Shown here: piece after piece, positions 1 through 8,007 of the stretch | Position numbering within the stretch: position 1 is the stretch's first letter | Layout of the letters: every line of letters starts with the position of its first letter | From: Chrysochromulina parva | Lineage: Eukaryota; Haptophyta; Prymnesiales; Chrysochromulinaceae | NCBI GenBank assembly: GCA_002887195.1 | Contig: PJAB01000643.1 | Coordinates: 1 to 22,706, forward strand | Direction of reading: 5' to 3' | DNA: 22,706 nucleotides | Position numbers and translations under genes: made by a program | The notes under the pieces: model-generated | Databases searched by the model: none | What the model saw: only the letters and a program-made list of their open reading frames with translations | What the model was told of the DNA's origin: nothing

Positions 1-36
1 GGCGACCAACGCGAGAGCGATCGTGGCAGCGAACAT
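1..36 (-). CDS. 5' end of a gene running off the left edge (possible signal peptide)
   Basis: On the minus strand an ATG at 36-34 opens a frame through the window edge. The twelve visible codons read MFAATIALALVA, a short N-terminus followed by a hydrophobic run, as at the start of a signal peptide. An AT-rich block with an AAATTTGCAAAATTTT-like core at 160-180 lies about 125-145 bp upstream, in the position where similar blocks precede other starts here. Too little is visible to name a product. It could also be a chance ATG. Confidence 0.35.
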   Translation of the reverse strand, partial: MFAATIALALVA

Positions 37-518
37 CGTTTGGAGTCGCGATCGATCGCAGAAGGTCGACAGAAGGACGCGAGGCGCAAGGCAAGAGAAC
101 CCGTCCTCTGCTGGGGGCAGACGTGGAGCTCCTTTGGGGAAAGGAATCCTCGTGCATCATTAGAAATTTGCAAAATTTTGGGTGACGAAACACAGATTTA
201 CATTTCGGCGACGCGCATCGCATGCGGGCGACTCTTGGCGACGTCACCCCTGAGTACCCACAAGCAAGCCGAGCGCGCGCAGGAGAGAATTCTGAATCGG
301 AGGTGAACTCGAATTACGGCGCCCCATACTATTGTACGGCTGATGCCCGTATTGCGTATGTAACGCCCATCGCGACCATCGAGCATCGGTACGCGGCGGT
401 CGGACGCACCCCACCGTATTCGAAAGAAACGTTCGGCGGCCACCGACGCACACGTCGAATGCAAGCACCAGGTAAGCACCAGGTTAGCACCGTCCGGCAC
501 GGCACACGGCCTTTTTCT
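37..518. other. Intergenic region with no recognised gene
   Basis: This lies between the putative left-edge start and the stop of the methyltransferase gene at 519. It holds an AT-rich block at about 156-184 and a small direct repeat of GCACCAGGTAAGCACCAGGT type near 468-485. Short open frames on both strands resemble no protein I know and overlap one another. The leftmost part is probably the promoter of the left-edge gene, and the rest is 3' flank of the methyltransferase gene. Confidence 0.5.
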
Positions 519-3201
519 TCAGCCGTTGCTTGCAATTGTGACGCCCGTGCGCAACCCGTCGCGCTCGCAACGGCGCTCGAGCGTCGAGTAAGTTTGGAGC
601 ACCCAGCGCTCGGAGGGCGTGAGGTTCGTCAATAGGGCCGCGTCGGCGGCGAGGTCGGCGGTGGTGGGGAGCTTCGCCCCGGCAGCTGGCAGCACGCGCG
701 CAAGCCATGCGTGCGCAGCAGCCGCGTGCGCCCAGTTGGTTGGGAGCAACAAGGCAAGGTGCGCCTCGACAACGCGCGGGCTGCGGTCCTCGCCGGTGAC
801 ATAGTGGATCCCGAAGTGTACCGAGCGCACCGACTGCGGGTTCGGGCGCTGCTTCTCCCCAACGCCCTTGATGATGAGGAGCAGCATCGGCTCGTGCAGC
901 AGCGAGGCAAGCAGGGCGAAGAAGCTCTGTCGCTCGTCAGGATCGAGGTAATGGAGGGAGAACGAGGCGAGCAGCAGGTGCGGCTGGCGCTCAGTACGGC
1001 GCTCCAGTTGTCCAAAGAGCTCACGTACGAGTGCGCTCACGCCCGGCGCGGCGCTCGTCAGGTACTGGTCGGCGGCCTGCTCAGGCATGAGTGCGGGCCG
1101 GCCGTTGAGCGAGGGTTTCGTCATCGCCTCGAAGGCGCGGCGGAAGCGCCCGCTCGAGGAGGCGACGTCGATCGGCCACAGCCTGCAGTCCTGCTCTTCC
1201 CCCGCATGCTCGTGAAGGGCAATCTGCGCTCCAAGGCAGGCCGCGCACGTGCCCGCGCCGAGGTCGCTGATCGAGAGCGGCGCGTCGCTAGGTACGCCCG
1301 GGGCGCACTCGAGCATCCAAAGGACAGCCTGACGCGCGGCCGCGACACGTGGTACGTGCAGCCGCTGCGCATACAGCGCCGCAAACCCGGGCATCGCGTA
1401 CTGCTCAAGCGTCCAGCACGCGGCGGGCTTAGCACGCCTCTCGAGCGGCGTGCGCGGGTCGAGCCAACTGGAGGCAGACCAGCTCTTGAAGGCGGCCTGC
1501 GCGGCCTCAAGCTCGAGGGGGCTCGCCTGCGGGGGGCAAGGTCATCCGTGGTCATCCGTGGTCAGCTGTGGTCAGCTGTGGTCATCCGTGGTCATCCGTG
1601 GTCATCAGGAGTGGCTCTCAGTGTGGCACTCAGTGGGACTCAGAGGCAATCTGGGCTCGAGCTCGATGGGAGCTCGCCTCGAGATGCAGCTTGTGGGTGA
1701 GAGCGTTGAGGACGAGCTTGAGGGAGGCGCGCATCTTGTCCATAATCTCGGGGGGCACCGGTAGGACAGGTGGCATGCCGCCCTTGGCCAACGAGACGGC
1801 AAAGTCGCTCGACACGCCCAGTCGCTGACTTAAGCTCGCAAGGTCTGCTTGCATCAGCGAGGCAAGAGCCCCAAGCCCGCTGTGCCCACCAAGGGCGCAC
1901 CGCCTGAGCACGATGGCGGTCGCATTGTGCTTCGACTGCGCCGCGTCATCAGCCGGCTTGCCGGGACGCGCGTCAGAGGCGTTCAGAAGGCGGAGGCTGC
2001 TGCTGCCCGAGACGGCGCTTATAGATGCGCGGGCAGCGTGGGCGGCGCGAAAGCCGAAAGAGGACAGGGCATCTGGAGGCTTCGACACGGCCGTGCCGGG
2101 CTCGGACGTGTTCGGTCGAGCGTCTGCGTTTGCTGTGGAAGGCACATGCTCGGTGGCTGCAGCCTTCGCCTCGGCGGTTACTGGCTCGGCCAAGGGGCTG
2201 GGAGGTTCGGCGGTCACAGGTTCGGCGGTCCGCAAGGCGTTCGCGCGGCTCAGAGCGGCCGCACGCGCTTGGGTGCGGGTGGCCTCGTTTGCGGCGACGC
2301 GTGCGGCGGCGCGTGCGGCAGCTGCGCGCGCGGCCGCGTCGTTATCCGCCTTGATCGAGCGAACGGCAGCGAATGCTCTGGTAGCCTGGGCAGTAGAAGC
2401 TGCTGCAGGAGTTGGAGCAGAAGCTGCAGCAGGGGTTGCAGTAGAAGATGCAGCAGGGGTTGCAGCAGGGACGGTGGGCGCGGCCTCGAGTACCTCCACG
2501 TCATTCACAACCTCACCTCCATCGTGGCCTTCCCTCATTCCAACCTCGGTAGCGTTCTCCGTCTCCCATCTGGTAATCAAGCGGGCATTCTTCTCCCTCG
2601 CTGCCGCCTTTCGACTAGCAACGGTATACGCCGCCTGCGCGAGCTGCAGAGCGTCGGTGGCCTTGACGCGGCGTGCCTCGCCCACGAGCACGCGCAGCTT
2701 ACTCACGAGCGAGCTCTCCGTACTCGTGAGCGCCTCATCGTGAGCGAGCTGGCATCGCTCCATCAGCTTGACGGCCGCCTCAGCCCTCGCGGCCGCCTCC
2801 GCCGCGTTGGCCAGCCTGGCCGCTGCCACGGCTTCCCGCATGCTGATGATTGCGGATGAGGTCGCTTGCGCCGGACGCAATCTGTTCATCGCTGCCGCTT
2901 CGGCAGCCTTTCTGATCTGCTCCGCCGCCTTGACAGCGGCCGTGTTCTGTGCTCTTGTGAAGATGGCCGCCTTTGCGACGACAGATGCCTCCCTCGAAGA
3001 GTCTTTGTCAAACGGGCGGTCCTCGACGGTTTTGCAAGCGATGGCCGCTGTGGCGAGCCTCTCAAACACCGAACGGGCCCCAGCTCTCCCCAACAGCTCG
3101 TGCGCCTTTCCTTGTCCAGGTGATGTGCCAATGCTGCTCTCGACGCAAGTAAGACCTCGCCCAGGTGGGGGCTCAACCGCCTCGAGCTTCGGCTCGCCCA
3201 T
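519..3201 (-). CDS. Ala-rich protein with C-terminal class I SAM-dependent methyltransferase domain (two exons)
   Basis: The model is exon 1 3201-1678 and exon 2 1526-519, 843 residues, phase 0 junction. Residues 1 to about 440 are Ala-rich, with charged helical stretches (about 95-215 and 275-330) and Ala-Thr-Pro repeats near 245-270. The C-terminal half is a Rossmann methyltransferase: motif I DLGAGTCAACLG starts at about 596, the motif II Asp (WPID) is at about 628, a LLLASFSLHYL strand is at about 692-702, and LLLIIKG follows at about 723. The lead-in (LPVPPEIMDKM, then AMPGFAALYAQRLHVPR) resembles the start of Rsm22-type mitoribosomal methyltransferases. However, the Cys-rich C-terminal signature I associate with Rsm22 is absent, so substrate and subfamily are open. 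The ATG at 3201 is 152 bp from the CtpA stop. Exon 1 could be a separate gene, but the frame is open across the proposed junction and the strong acceptor CCCCCCGCAG argues for one gene. Confidence 0.6.
1527..1677 (-). other. Probable GC-AG intron filled with 10-bp repeats
   Basis: On the minus strand the acceptor CCCCCCGCAG is followed by GCGAGCCCC, which opens the methyltransferase exon in phase 0. The only phase-0 donor near the end of the upstream frame is GAG|GCGAGC, a GC donor. The intron is 151 bp. Its first bases (GCGAGCTCCCATCGAG) closely resemble the first bases of the downstream exon (GCGAGCCCCCTCGAG), so the intron is bounded by a diverged direct repeat. No in-frame GT donor was found before the stop at 1632-1630. 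Confidence 0.6.
1541..1607. repeat. Intronic 10-bp tandem repeat, nested pattern
   Basis: Six and a half units of exactly 10 bp run in register: GTCATCCGTG twice, GTCAGCTGTG twice, GTCATCCGTG twice, then a partial unit. The ABBA-like order of paired units suggests duplication of 20-bp blocks. The array lies inside the methyltransferase intron. Confidence 0.9.
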
Positions 3202-3353
3202 GTGGGCGATCTCCCAGCCCGTTCGCGTGGACTGGCGGGGCCTTTGAGGGATCGCTCGGGCAGAGTGGCCGGAAAGGAAACGTCGGCGGGGCTTCTTGAA
3301 GGGGCTTCTTTAAATCTCAAGACGACGCGTATGAATAACACTCATTTTTGCAC

Positions 3354-4751
3354 TCATGACCTTCCCGCCGTCGCGCACATTCCCCTCGCCGGCACCTCGC
3401 GGAAGTGGCTCGCCTTGGAGAGCGCCTTCACGTCGGCGTCCACGTAGCTGCTGCCGAGCACGTCGCTGATGAAGATGTGATCCTCATCAGGCTTGACGCC
3501 CTTGAGGTTGATCTCCTCGCCGCTGGGCGTGGCGTACGAGGCGACGGTCTCGACGAGCGCGCCGCCATCGGAGAGTCCAAAGACGCCCTGGATCACGCCC
3601 TTGCCGTACGTCGTGCCTCCGAGCACCTGGGCGCGGCAGTTATCCTTGAGCGCTGCGGCGAGCACCTCGGCCGACGACGCGGTGCGCGCGTCGACCCAAA
3701 TTTGGAGTGGCAGCCCTCCGCCCGCGAGGGGTGCGCCGCCACCCGGCTCGCGCGAGTAGAGCGGCTGCTGCGCATGGTTCGCGTCCGTCACGTACAGCAC
3801 GAGCGGCTTGTCCAAGAACAGGCCAGCGATCCCGAGCGCACCATCGAGCACGCCGCCGCCGTTGCCACGAAGGTCGAGGATGACGCGCGTGGCGCCTTGT
3901 AGCTGCATCGAGGCGAGGGCCTCGCGCATGGCGCGTTTGCACTGCGCGTTGAACTCGTTCAGCTTCACGTAGCCCACCCGCAGCCCGCCCTCGCCCTCGA
4001 CGAGGTGGTACGTGACAGGGTTGCGCTGCTGAAATGCCTTCTTGAGCACCACCTCCCGGCTCGGCCCCCCTGCCGCCGGCTTGAGCGTGAGAGAGACGCT
4101 GTCGCCGTCGGACTGGATGGCCTCGAGCGCGTCGAAGGACGTCATGCCCTCGGCCGCCCGCCCGTTGATCGCCGTCACCACGTCACCGAAGGTCACGCCG
4201 AGCTTCGCCGCGTCCGAATCGGCGGGAGGCACGGCGCCGACCGTCACAGCGCCCGAGTCGGCGATGACCAGGTTGATGCCGACTCCGGTGACATCGTACT
4301 TGCCCAGCTTGGACGCCTGCTCCGGCGCGAGCACGCGCGTGTACCGGTCGCCGAGCGAGCTGACGAGGCGCGTCGACTCGTCGAGCGCCTGCTGCTCCGT
4401 CAAGTCGCTCGCCTCGAGCCGCGTGAGCGTCGCCTTGAGGTCGACACCGTTAAACGAGCGGTCGAGAAAGTACTTGTCGACGAGCGCGGCCACCTCACGC
4501 GCGACCGGGCTGCCTCTCGGCTCGGCGGCAAGCGACGCGCGAGGCGGGCCGGCAAGCGACAGGCAGAGCAGCGAGGCGGCGGCCACGCGTGCAGCGGCGG
4601 CCACCGCGTGGGCAAATGGCGGCTTCGTCATACGCGGCGGCGTCCACGCGCGTGGCGAGGACTCGGCGGTGGATGGCAACGGGCGGCGCAGTGCCGCGGA
4701 AGCAGATACAGGCGCTGCGGCAGCGGACTGGGCGCCGACTTGGACTCGCAT
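3354..4751 (-). CDS. ctpA: Carboxyl-terminal processing peptidase (S41), plastid thylakoid lumen, D1-processing type
   Basis: The protein has 465 residues from the first ATG. The N-terminus (1-75) is rich in Ala, Ser, Arg and Pro and ends in a hydrophobic stretch (AAASLLCLSLAG) with an Ala-X-Ala-like site (ASLAA), as in lumen targeting. A PDZ domain covers about 152-230, with the loop KYDVTGVGINLV and FGDVVTAINGRAAEGM. The S41 domain follows, with LDLRGNGGG at about 292-300. The catalytic Ser is in ARTASSAEVLAAALK (Ser359) and the Lys in GGTTYGKGVIQG (Lys384). The 25-residue Ser-Lys spacing is what I recall for plant and algal CtpA. The family cleaves the C-terminal extension of pre-D1 so that the photosystem II manganese cluster can assemble. 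Annotated this way the gene has no intron. A second in-frame ATG at 4631 would begin directly at the hydrophobic signal. A GTG further upstream was ignored. Confidence 0.92.
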   Translation of the reverse strand: MRVQVGAQSAAAAPVSASAALRRPLPSTAESSPRAWTPPRMTKPPFAHAVAAAARVAAASLLCLSLAGPPRASLAAEPRGSPVAREVAALVDKYFLDRSFNGVDLKATLTRLEASDLTEQQALDESTRLVSSLGDRYTRVLAPEQASKLGKYDVTGVGINLVIADSGAVTVGAVPPADSDAAKLGVTFGDVVTAINGRAAEGMTSFDALEAIQSDGDSVSLTLKPAAGGPSREVVLKKAFQQRNPVTYHLVEGEGGLRVGYVKLNEFNAQCKRAMREALASMQLQGATRVILDLRGNGGGVLDGALGIAGLFLDKPLVLYVTDANHAQQPLYSREPGGGAPLAGGGLPLQIWVDARTASSAEVLAAALKDNCRAQVLGGTTYGKGVIQGVFGLSDGGALVETVASYATPSGEEINLKGVKPDEDHIFISDVLGSSYVDADVKALSKASHFREVPARGMCATAGRS

Positions 4752-4941
4752 ATGTTCGTTCACGGGTGACCCGCAATTAGTAACCTTTCACGGTTGAGGA
4801 ATCGCCTCTGGTAGCCTTCTGCCCAGTCGCGCCGCAGGTGACGAGATGTTTTCACATCTCGTTGGTTACGAGGAGCTCCGAGGTCGTAGGGAGCTCTTTC
4901 CTGGACTGTCTCTCCCCCAGCTCTCCCCTCAGTCCTTCGCC
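4752..4941. promoter_or_regulatory. Shared divergent promoter region, CtpA and plastid uL18
   Basis: The two start codons are 190 bp apart and point away from each other, and both products are plastid proteins. The block holds an AT-richer stretch at 4771-4795 (GCAATTAGTAACCTTTCAC). No TATA box is evident. Co-regulation is inferred from the layout only. Confidence 0.5.
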
Positions 4942-5611
4942 ATGCCTCGCCTCATCGCTGGTCTGCTGCTGCTGGCGACGTGCTCGCATGCGCTCGTCAC
5001 GCTGCTGCCTGCCGTCGCGCGCTCTAGCCGCGCCGGCACCGTCGAGATGAAGCACCCTGACTATTTCCAGCGCATCGCTCGCTCGGAGGCGGGCCGGCCA
5101 CGCCTCTGCGTCTTCCGGTGCGTGCCCTATCCGCCGCGAGGCGCGCAACGCCTGACTGTAGCTCGAGGAGCAGCCTCATGTGCGGAGGACGCAGAAAGGC
5201 TGCTGGGCATCCAGCGGGGTCCACCTGGACCTCTATTGGAGGCCGGCATGACCTGCGTCGCCCTCCTTCCAGTTGGCTGCATTGCCTGCGCGCGCGCCTA
5301 GTTGATGAAGGCACGCCTCTCACGTGCTCTGGTCGCGTATTGCCGCGCACAGCTCCAACAACCACATCTACGGCCAGGTGATCGACGACAGCAAGGACGC
5401 CGTTCTCGTTGCGGCCTCGACGACTGAGGCAGAGATGCGCGAGGGCAACACGGCCAATCAGGAAGCGGCCACAGCGGTGGGCAAGCTGCTTGCAGCGCGC
5501 GCGCTTGCCAAGGGCATCGACAAGGTCTACTTTGACCGCAATGGCAAAAAATACCACGGGCGCATCATGGCGCTCGCCGATGGCGCGCGCGAGGGCGGCC
5601 TCAGCTTCTGA
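4942..5611 (+). CDS. rpl18: Plastid ribosomal protein uL18 (L18), nuclear-encoded precursor, two exons
   Basis: The model is exon 1 4942-5117 and exon 2 5353-5611, 144 residues, with the junction inside an Arg codon (CG|C). Residues 1-18 (MPRLIAGLLLLATCSHAL) are a clear signal peptide. A short Ser/Arg/Ala-rich transit region follows, then the L18 body from about residue 37: GRPRLCVFR, SNNHIYGQVIDD, VAASTTEAE, VGKLLAARALAKGIDKVYFDR, YHGRIMALADGAREGGLSF. This is the bacterial/plastid form of L18, which binds 5S rRNA in the large subunit. The basic N-terminal segment of bacterial L18 is shortened. An upstream in-frame ATG (4846) exists, but the signal peptide favours 4942. The intron (5118-5352, gtgcgt...cgcacag) carries no tandem repeats, unlike the other introns here. 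Confidence 0.93.
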
Positions 5612-6314
5612 GCGCGAGGCTCCCGCTCTGCGGGCGGACGCTGGTGTAATAGCTGACTATGCGGAGCTGTGAGGCCGCGGGCGCCGCTGCGATCGGGGCA
5701 GGCGCACGCGCGCGCGCTCCGAGCGTGCACCATGCCACGCGCACACTCACAATTGGCTGCGCTTCCCCCTAGTACTCCTCCCGTTCCCATTACGGATTAC
5801 TCTGCCGGTGACTGTCCTCTAAAGCTCTATGCGTCCGAAAGCGCGATGGCGCCCATCGTACGGTAGCGACAGCGTGAGAGATGTTCAGCATATCAGTACG
5901 CTCGATATTTCACACGGATGACACCGAACAGCGAACACACGAGATTATAGCACCCGAACGGTCGATTCGGTGCACATGCGCTCAGGTAACGCTCAGGCTC
6001 ACACAACGACACATGAGTCATGACTCGCCATGACGTGCACCTCACAGCTCTCTCTAACGACAGTAACTGACCGGACGTGTGACGACATGACTCCGACAAA
6101 ATTCGGGTGACGCCGGGATGCCGTCGTACGGTAGGCTGTGCTTATAGCTGTGCTCATCGCGCGTCAGCATGGCACTTCCACACAGCGGCATCGTCGCCGC
6201 CGCCGCTGCTGCTGCCCGCACGTGCGCGCTCGTAACGGCGCTCGTAACGGCGCTCGAAATGGCCCTGAGTGCCTTGAGCCAACATGGCCAGCCATCACCT
6301 GATGAGGGAGGCAA
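5612..6314. other. Convergent intergenic region
   Basis: This separates the 3' ends of uL18 (plus) and the 408-aa gene (minus). The left part is GC-rich and 5880-6130 is more balanced in composition. At 6228-6258 an 11-bp unit (GCTCGTAACGG) is repeated two to three times. A minus-strand frame (6314-6054) is open but resembles nothing known. It could be a 3' exon of the neighbouring gene, since intron-like repeat sequence sits at its border. Confidence 0.5.
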
Positions 6315-6346
6315 TCAGTGCCACGAGCCCACGTGGCCAGCCATCT
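6268..6346. repeat. Direct repeat overlapping a stop codon, with an intron-type repeat unit between copies
   Basis: A block of about 30 bp occurs at 6268-6297 and again at 6317-6346 (AGTGCC..GAGCC..GTGGCCAGCCATC), 49 bp apart, with several substitutions. Between them lies GATGAGGGAGGCAATCAG, the same unit that fills the first antiporter intron at 14800-15060. The right copy encodes the last residues of the 408-aa protein (MAGHVGSWH). The left copy would encode a similar MAGHVGSRHSG in the same orientation. Confidence 0.75.
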
Positions 6347-7541
6347 TGCGAGTAGCATCGACCTTGCTCAGGTCCGGCACGGTAAAGCATGCCTTGTACG
6401 TCGACGTGTCGCACAGGCCCGCCGCCACGATCTCGGGCGGGCTCTTGGTCCATGTGTTGCGGTAACTCTCGACCGTGTAAGTGTTCTGTTTGCCTTTGAC
6501 TGGGCGACCGATGATCTGCGTGGAGTTGTACACGGGGTCGTCGCACGCAAACTCGTTCGACTTGACCGTGCAGAGCATCTTGCTCTTGCCATCACGTCCA
6601 GGGTCACGGATCTGGAACGGCGGCTTGTATTTCAGATCGCACCGGACGGTGCAGTTTGGCAAGACCTTCTCCGCCGGGTCTTGGTAGCCGGCCATCGTTG
6701 TACTTTCGTAGAACGGAAGCTCGTTGATCTTGCCGCCCACCGCCGCGATCAGGTGCTGCCGGCCCGCCTGGTAGCTGACATAGTTGCCCGGCCGCCGCGA
6801 GGCCGACCGGTGGTCGCCCTTGAGGTAGTCGTCAACCTCGGGCACGCACGGCTCCGCATTGGAAGATTTCGACTCCTCCTTGACCCCCGTGGCGAAGGCG
6901 GAGCCCTTCTGCGTGTACATCGTGTCCGAGTTGGAACCCTTGGGTGGGCGCACCAAGTGCGAGCGGTTCTTGGTCATCTCACCGTACGTCGTCTCCATCC
7001 ACCAGTCGTTGCCCGTGCTCGCCTTGAGATCTGAAGGGTTGTAGCTCTTGTCAGAACGCTCCTCCGCCCAGTTGCCGCAGAGCACGCGCGCATCGTACGA
7101 GTTGACGCCGAACACGTGGCCGGGGCACATGACATGCTCCGTGCGCTCCTGCCGCAGCCCGTTGACCTGGATCGCTGTCGGGTGGTCGGGCACGTTGGTC
7201 GGCAGCGATCGCTCAAGCCCGCTCGTCTCGTTGTAATGCTGCACCTTCACCGGCGGCGGCAGCACGGTAGGCTTCGCGGGGCGCGCCATCGAGTTGGCAA
7301 ATGCCTTGGATTCGTTGTTGATCGCCTCGCCAAACAGCTTGCCCTGAATGTTAGGGTTGGTCATCGCCGCCTTGGTGTCGGCGACCGTCTGGCCGGAAAT
7401 CCACGAGGCACGATAGTCGAGCGACGCAGTCGTGTAGGGCGTGATCGGGTTAATGCCGGGACTGCTGCCCACGCCGTTGCCCGACCGATTCGTACGAAAG
7501 ATCGGCGACGGCGTGCTGTTTCCAGCCCAATAGCACGGCAT
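6315..7541 (-). CDS. Unassigned Tyr/Thr/Asn-rich protein, possibly axonemal
   Basis: The protein has 408 residues from the ATG giving MPCYWAGNSTPSPIFRTN. The frame stays open upstream to an ATG at 7925, but that part has a different character (short Arg/Ser-rich runs) and looks like leader sequence. There is no signal peptide or membrane segment. The body is soluble and rich in Tyr, Thr, Asn and Lys, with short recurring phrases such as METTYGEMT, YESTTMAGYQ, VSYQAGRQ and VESYRNTWTKSP. This composition recalls microtubule-lumen proteins of flagella, but I cannot name a family and the suggestion is weak. Nine or so Cys are scattered through it. The C-terminus falls in a duplicated segment (6268-6346), so the true 3' end may lie in another exon. 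Confidence 0.6.
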   Translation of the reverse strand: MPCYWAGNSTPSPIFRTNRSGNGVGSSPGINPITPYTTASLDYRASWISGQTVADTKAAMTNPNIQGKLFGEAINNESKAFANSMARPAKPTVLPPPVKVQHYNETSGLERSLPTNVPDHPTAIQVNGLRQERTEHVMCPGHVFGVNSYDARVLCGNWAEERSDKSYNPSDLKASTGNDWWMETTYGEMTKNRSHLVRPPKGSNSDTMYTQKGSAFATGVKEESKSSNAEPCVPEVDDYLKGDHRSASRRPGNYVSYQAGRQHLIAAVGGKINELPFYESTTMAGYQDPAEKVLPNCTVRCDLKYKPPFQIRDPGRDGKSKMLCTVKSNEFACDDPVYNSTQIIGRPVKGKQNTYTVESYRNTWTKSPPEIVAAGLCDTSTYKACFTVPDLSKVDATRKMAGHVGSWH

Positions 7542-8007
7542 CTTCGCTGCGCTGCGCTGCTCGGCTGCGCTTGGTCCCACTGCTCGCGCTTGGAACGACA
7601 AGAGGTCGAACGAAAGAACGGCGCGGCGCGTGGGCGCTTGGAACGGCGTTTTAAACATTGGGAAATTGGTCCGCGCAATACATGTACGCCTCCCCGACTC
7701 CCCTTGTCCGGAGATCTGAGCCGGACCTTGTCTCTTTGACTGAGTGACTCTGTCCATGAAATTAAGATGTGATAGCCGCACGCTTGGAGGGTGGTATACT
7801 GTATTCCGTGATAGCCGCACGCGTGGGGTATAACCCCCTTTCAAAACATTGCGGTAGCGCCCCCCCGGAGTCCCCGCGATGCGCTTCGCATTCGTCGGAG
7901 GGCTCGACGTGTGCGCGCTCTGCATGGTCGGCACGCAGCATGTGTGCTGTGGTGAGCTCTGCTGAGCTTGTGCGGCACGTCTCGGCGTGGAGGGCTGCGC
8001 CAGGATG
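7542..8007. other. 5' flank of the 408-aa gene
   Basis: This holds an AT-rich block at 7651-7670 (TTTTAAACATTGGGAAATTG) about 110-130 bp upstream of the ATG. A 15-bp direct repeat (GTGATAGCCGCACGC) at 7769-7783 and 7808-7822 is followed in both cases by a GGGG/GTATA-containing stretch, as if a unit of about 39 bp had been duplicated. No gene is evident, although the downstream frame extends into it. Confidence 0.5.

Noticed and set aside
1849..2859. Plus-strand ORFs opposite the Ala-rich exon, and similar long plus-strand ORFs at 711-1700 and 6318-7034
   Set aside because: They are shadow frames of GC-rich coding sequence with low-complexity translations and no recognisable motif.
4752..4763. 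Start of CtpA at 4763
   Set aside because: The codon is GTG. The first ATG in frame is at 4751. Similar non-ATG starts at 7934, 10389, 17407 and 18124 were moved to the first plausible ATG.
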